This document shows, piece by piece, positions 61,365-64,000 of a stretch of 64,000 bases of DNA (positions within the stretch are counted from its first letter, which is position 1; every line of letters begins with the position of its first letter). Under the pieces are notes generated by a model. It was not told where the DNA came from and searched no databases. It worked only from the letters and a program-made list of their open reading frames with translations. The position numbers and the translations under genes are program-made. The DNA comes from Nannocystis sp. (GTDB lineage Bacteria > Myxococcota_A > Polyangia > Nannocystales > Nannocystaceae). The stretch covers positions 147,001 to 211,000 of the forward strand of contig NZ_JADJNN010000002.1 of the NCBI RefSeq assembly GCF_016714285.1. The letters run 5' to 3'.

Positions 61365-62321
61365 ATGCACCCGGCCTTCCTCCCGCTGCCGCGCCGCTTC
61401 CTCTACGCGCTGAAGCCGGCGAGCTGGCCCAAGCTGCTGGTGCCGGCGATCGTGGGGCAGGCGCTCGGGGTGCTGGCGGCGGGCACCTGGTCGTGGGGTG
61501 GGGCCGCGGTCGGGCTCGGCTTCACCGCGCTGACGCTGGTCTACATCGTGCTGCTCAACGACTGGTTTGATGTCCGCGTCGACGCGATCAAGCGGCAGAT
61601 GTTCCCCGACGCGGGCGCGCCGAAGACGATCCCCGACGCGATCTTGCACCCGCAGTCGGTGCTGCTCGCGGGCGTCGGCGCCGGCCTGTGCGCCCTGTCG
61701 CTCGGGCTCTGCGGCGAGCTCCTGCTCGGCCGCAGCGGCCTCGGCCTCGCCAGCCTGATCGCCCTCGGCATGCTGCTGCTCTACAGCGCTCCGCCGCTGC
61801 GCCTCAACGACCGCGGGCTCGGCGAGATCGTCGAGGCGGTCGGCGTCGGCGCGCTCTTGCCGTGGTTCAACGCCTACGCGCAGAGCGGGCAAGTGGTGGC
61901 GCCGGAGCTGCTGCTGGTGCTGCCCGGGCTGACCGCGCTGGCGCTGGCCTCGGCGATCGCCAGCGGCCTCGCCGACGAGGAGAGCGACCGCGCCGGCGCC
62001 AAGTCGACGATCACCACCCAGCTCGGCAACCTCGCGGCCCGCAACGCCGTCGAGTACGCCGTGATGGCCGGCGCCGTGCTGTGGGCTCTGGCCGCCCGCA
62101 TCGGCGTCGGCGTCGTCTCGCCCTTCGCCTTCAGCGCGGCGCTGATGGTGCTGCTGTGGCAGTGGCGCGGCGTGGCGGCCGCGAGCCCAATGGCGCTCAC
62201 CAACGCCTTCCCGGCGATCGCCCGCTACAAGCAGGCCCTGCACCGCACGCTGTGGAGCAGCGCCCTGACCCTCGCGCTCGCGCTGTTGCTGCTGCGCGCG
62301 CTCGGGGTCGGGGTCCGATGA
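61365..62321 (+). CDS. UbiA-family prenyltransferase
   Basis: A 318-residue membrane prenyltransferase with nine or so helices. Both Asp-rich prenyl-diphosphate motifs are present: VLLNDWFDVRVDAIKR (NDxxD, about residues 64-71) and GLADEESDRAGAKST (about 204-212). RPLRLNDRGLGEIVEAVGVG-like sequence (PPLRLNDRGLGEIVEAVGVG) follows the loop pattern of MenA and related enzymes. The aromatic acceptor could be a quinone precursor, but it is not decided by sequence. It overlaps the next gene by ATGA and follows the DsbA-type gene by 12 bp, so these three form an operon. Confidence 0.87.
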   Translation: MHPAFLPLPRRFLYALKPASWPKLLVPAIVGQALGVLAAGTWSWGGAAVGLGFTALTLVYIVLLNDWFDVRVDAIKRQMFPDAGAPKTIPDAILHPQSVLLAGVGAGLCALSLGLCGELLLGRSGLGLASLIALGMLLLYSAPPLRLNDRGLGEIVEAVGVGALLPWFNAYAQSGQVVAPELLLVLPGLTALALASAIASGLADEESDRAGAKSTITTQLGNLAARNAVEYAVMAGAVLWALAARIGVGVVSPFAFSAALMVLLWQWRGVAAASPMALTNAFPAIARYKQALHRTLWSSALTLALALLLLRALGVGVR

Positions 62322-63079
62322 GACAGCTCCCCCAGCTCCCGCCGCTGGCCGCCGACCGCCTGGTCGCGGCTGGACGCGAGCTCGACCTGCACGGCTGGGT
62401 CCGCCGCTCGCTGGCCCCCGGCCGCGAGCTGGCGGGCGAGCTGGTCGCGGTGTGCAGCGCCGCGGCGCTGCCCGATGACGACGACGCCACCCTCGTCGCG
62501 CTCGCCGAAGGTGTCGCCGAGCTGTGCGCGGCGCAGCGGCAGAGCTTCCCCGACAACCTGTGCTGCGACCTCGAATTTCTGGTCGCGCAGGCGCTGCGAC
62601 GGGCCCGGCCGCGGCCAGACCCGGCGGCCGCGCTGACGCAGCAGTTGGCCCGGATGAGCCGACTGCAGCGGCTCTACGGCGGCGACACGGCGATCCGCTT
62701 CCGCTACGTGCACGACTTCGTGTACGGCTTCGACTGGGCCAAGTGGGTCGGCCGCGACCCCGACCTGCGCGCCCAGGTCGGGCCCTTCGACCCCGAGTTC
62801 CTGGACCACCTCGAGCGCCGCGCCCAGGCGCTGTTCGAGCTCATCGACGCGGACGACGAGGTGTACGGCCAGCTCGACGGCGAACACAGCCGCAACCCCT
62901 TCCCGTTCTCGCGCGAGCCCGTCGACGAGCTGCGTCTGCACCGCGACCTCGCGGCCCGCGGCCTGGTGCCGGTGGCGGCGTGGGACCCGGACGCGCAGCC
63001 GTGCTGGCGGCGGCCCTACGCGGCCCTGCGCATCGCTCGCGCCGAGGCGCTCGGGCTCTCTCGCCCCGCGACGAGCTGA
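62318..63079 (+). CDS. conserved hypothetical protein coupled to UbiA
   Basis: A 253-residue soluble protein I cannot assign. Distinctive segments are SFPDNLCCDLEFLVAQALRR, FRYVHDFVYGFDWAKWVGRD, FDPEFLDHLERRAQALFELI and the C-terminal HSRNPFPFSREPVDELRLHR. Many conserved-looking aromatic and charged residues suggest an enzyme or binding protein. Translational coupling to ubiA (ATGA overlap) suggests a related role. The end of the gene, including the stop, is repeated twice downstream (63071-63153). Confidence 0.65.
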   Translation: MRQLPQLPPLAADRLVAAGRELDLHGWVRRSLAPGRELAGELVAVCSAAALPDDDDATLVALAEGVAELCAAQRQSFPDNLCCDLEFLVAQALRRARPRPDPAAALTQQLARMSRLQRLYGGDTAIRFRYVHDFVYGFDWAKWVGRDPDLRAQVGPFDPEFLDHLERRAQALFELIDADDEVYGQLDGEHSRNPFPFSREPVDELRLHRDLAARGLVPVAAWDPDAQPCWRRPYAALRIARAEALGLSRPATS

Positions 63080-63153
63080 GCTGGCCCTCGGCTCGCGCGC
63101 CACGCCACGAACTGAGCTGGCTCTCACGCACCACGCCACGAACTGAGCTGGCG
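63071..63153. repeat. three tandem copies of a gene 3' end including stop codon
   Basis: ACGARCTGAGCTGGC occurs at 63071, 63107 and 63138 (periods 36 and 31). The first copy holds the real last codons and stop (TS-stop). The spacers (CACGCCACGAACTGAG) are also repeated. Confidence 0.75.
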
Positions 63154-63159
63154 CTCGGG

Positions 63160-63178
63160 ACCTGTCCTGAAGGTCAGC
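63160..63178. repeat. dispersed palindrome overlapping a stop codon
   Basis: ACCTGTCCTGAAGGTCAGC, a copy of the dispersed repeat; its right half contains the stop codon (minus strand, 63174-63176) of the next gene. Confidence 0.5.
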
Positions 63179-63773
63179 CGCCGGTCTGCTTGCGCTTGAG
63201 GTCGGCGACCTTCTGCTCGAGCTCGGTGACGCGGGCCTGGGCCTTGTCGTAGTTGCTCTGCACGATCTTGGCGCGCTGCGTGTTGCGGTCGTGCTCGCTG
63301 ATCGCTCCCTCGGCGAGGGTCTTCTTCATGCGCTCGAGGAAGGTGGTGCGGGCGACGAGGTCCTCGCGGGCCTGCACGAGCTTCTTCTCGAAGTAGGCGA
63401 TCTCGGCCGCGGCGCTGGGGAAGCTGGTGGGCTCCGGCTTGGGCGTGGGCATCGTGGCCAGGCCGTCGGTCGGCGCGAGCAGGCCGGGCCTGACCTGCGG
63501 GGTCATGCGCGCCTCGGCCGGGTCGACCGCGCGCGGCTGGATGCCCCGCGCGGTGCCGCTGCGGCCACCGTCGGCCATGTTGCTGCCCTGCTGCCCGGCC
63601 TTGCTGGCCTTGCCGCCGCCCGCGCCGTCGCTGGCCGCGTCGTTGTCGGGCCAGAAGATGAGCAACGCGGCGACGATGAGGATCGCCGCGCCGATCAGGA
63701 CGGCGCCGAGAGAGCCCTGGGGCTCGTCCGGAGGGGCGTTCGGGGGGACCTTCGACTTCGGCGCGTCGGACAT
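63174..63773 (-). CDS. membrane-anchored coiled-coil protein
   Basis: A 199-residue protein of unknown role. One membrane helix (LGAVLIGAAILIVAALLIFW, about residues 22-41) follows a short Pro-rich cytoplasmic end. A Gly/Ala/Pro linker leads to a C-terminal coiled coil of about 85 residues (AAAEIAYFEKKLVQAREDLV to AQARVTELEQKVADLKRKQT). It may act as a membrane-tethered scaffold. The ATG at 63773 stands 9 nt from a palindromic -10 that it shares with the divergent pseudouridine synthase gene. Confidence 0.7.
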   Translation of the reverse strand: MSDAPKSKVPPNAPPDEPQGSLGAVLIGAAILIVAALLIFWPDNDAASDGAGGGKASKAGQQGSNMADGGRSGTARGIQPRAVDPAEARMTPQVRPGLLAPTDGLATMPTPKPEPTSFPSAAAEIAYFEKKLVQAREDLVARTTFLERMKKTLAEGAISEHDRNTQRAKIVQSNYDKAQARVTELEQKVADLKRKQTGG

Positions 63774-63782
63774 CGCCTGCGG

Positions 63783-63790
63783 GTTATAAC
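63783..63790. promoter_or_regulatory. palindromic -10 (GTTATAAC) of a bidirectional promoter
   Basis: Only 25 bp separate two divergent start codons. GTTATAAC in the centre reads TATAAC on both strands. The spacing to each start is 8 nt (plus) and 9 nt (minus), so both transcripts would be essentially leaderless. Confidence 0.6.
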
Positions 63791-63798
63791 ACGCGTCC

Positions 63799-64000
63799 GT
63801 GAGCGCGGACGACGGCGACATGGAGCCGCCGACCGGCGAGCTCATCCACATCCCGCTGGTGGTGGACAGCGCCCGCGACGGCTTTCGCCTCGACCGATTC
63901 CTGGTCAGCCGCATCACCCGGCTGTCACGCACGCGGGTGCAGCAGATCGTCGCCGCCGGACGGGTCCGCCGCGCCGACACCGGTGAGACCTTGCTCCGCC
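63799..64000 (+). CDS. RluA-family pseudouridine synthase, N-terminal S4 part only
   Basis: The open frame from GTG 63799 runs off the window end. The 67 visible residues read GELIHIPLVVDSARDGFRLD followed by RFLVSRITRLSRTRVQQIVA and AGRVRRADTGETLLR, the S4 RNA-binding domain that opens RluA/RluD-type rRNA pseudouridine synthases. The catalytic domain lies outside the window, so a different S4 protein is not excluded. An ATG seven codons in is an alternative start. Confidence 0.75.
   Translation, partial: MSADDGDMEPPTGELIHIPLVVDSARDGFRLDRFLVSRITRLSRTRVQQIVAAGRVRRADTGETLLR

Overview
The window is a 64 kb chromosomal segment of a very GC-rich, densely coding delta-type genome, most likely a myxobacterium of the Nannocystis group (Myxococcota). 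The evidence is a MYXO-CTERM-like C-terminal anchor (34432-36657), an ADYC-domain lipoprotein, many secreted lipoproteins with long Ser/Thr/Asp-rich linkers, a Ser/Thr kinase fused to an NTPase and a formylglycine-enzyme-like domain, and C-biased third codon positions. No tRNA, rRNA, CRISPR array, integrase or insertion sequence was recognised. The species assignment is inference.

Layout. 1-6336: a truncated secreted protein, dapD, a winged-helix-like membrane protein, then a minus-strand glycan operon (polymerase/ligase, glycosyltransferase, methyltransferase, flippase). 6560-13320: an addB-addA pair for double-strand-break processing. 13325-20338: a lipoprotein, a small membrane protein, the kinase-NTPase-FGE protein and an ADYC lipoprotein. 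20569-30408: an S9 peptidase lipoprotein, an FGE-domain lipoprotein, a TlpA-like thioredoxin and a three-gene HTTM (vitamin K-dependent carboxylase-like) operon. 30468-39243: an FAD oxidoreductase and M28 peptidase pair, a double-VWA cell-surface protein and a HelD-like helicase. 39264-39866: a large palindromic element. 39886-49298: an isopropylmalate-dehydrogenase-family enzyme, a DUF5916 protein, a deoxyhypusine-synthase-like enzyme and an ether-lipid-type operon (glpD, lipid kinase, alkyl-DHAP synthase). 49379-54479: a beta-propeller lipoprotein, small nuclease-like genes, a Uma2 pair (one truncated) and ettA. 54656-64000: speA, RidA, a tandem amidohydrolase pair, a DsbA-type lipoprotein, UbiA, two unknown proteins and the start of an RluA-family pseudouridine synthase.

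The most unusual content is not protein-coding. (1) A 603 bp near-palindrome with 25 bp perfect ends carries two hairpins per arm; stem sequences differ between arms yet remain paired, which looks like covariation. (2) An ~18 bp imperfect palindrome (CCTGTCC-spacer-GGACAG/T) is scattered over the window, inside coding sequences as well as at gene junctions; in one case it supplies the ribosome binding site and in another part of a lipobox. (3) At least six gene junctions carry tandem duplications of 31-73 bp that copy a neighbouring stop or start codon. (4) Many lead genes have a TANNNT hexamer 7-10 nt before the start codon and no Shine-Dalgarno sequence, suggesting widespread leaderless transcripts; the clearest case is a palindromic -10 shared by two divergent genes 25 bp apart.
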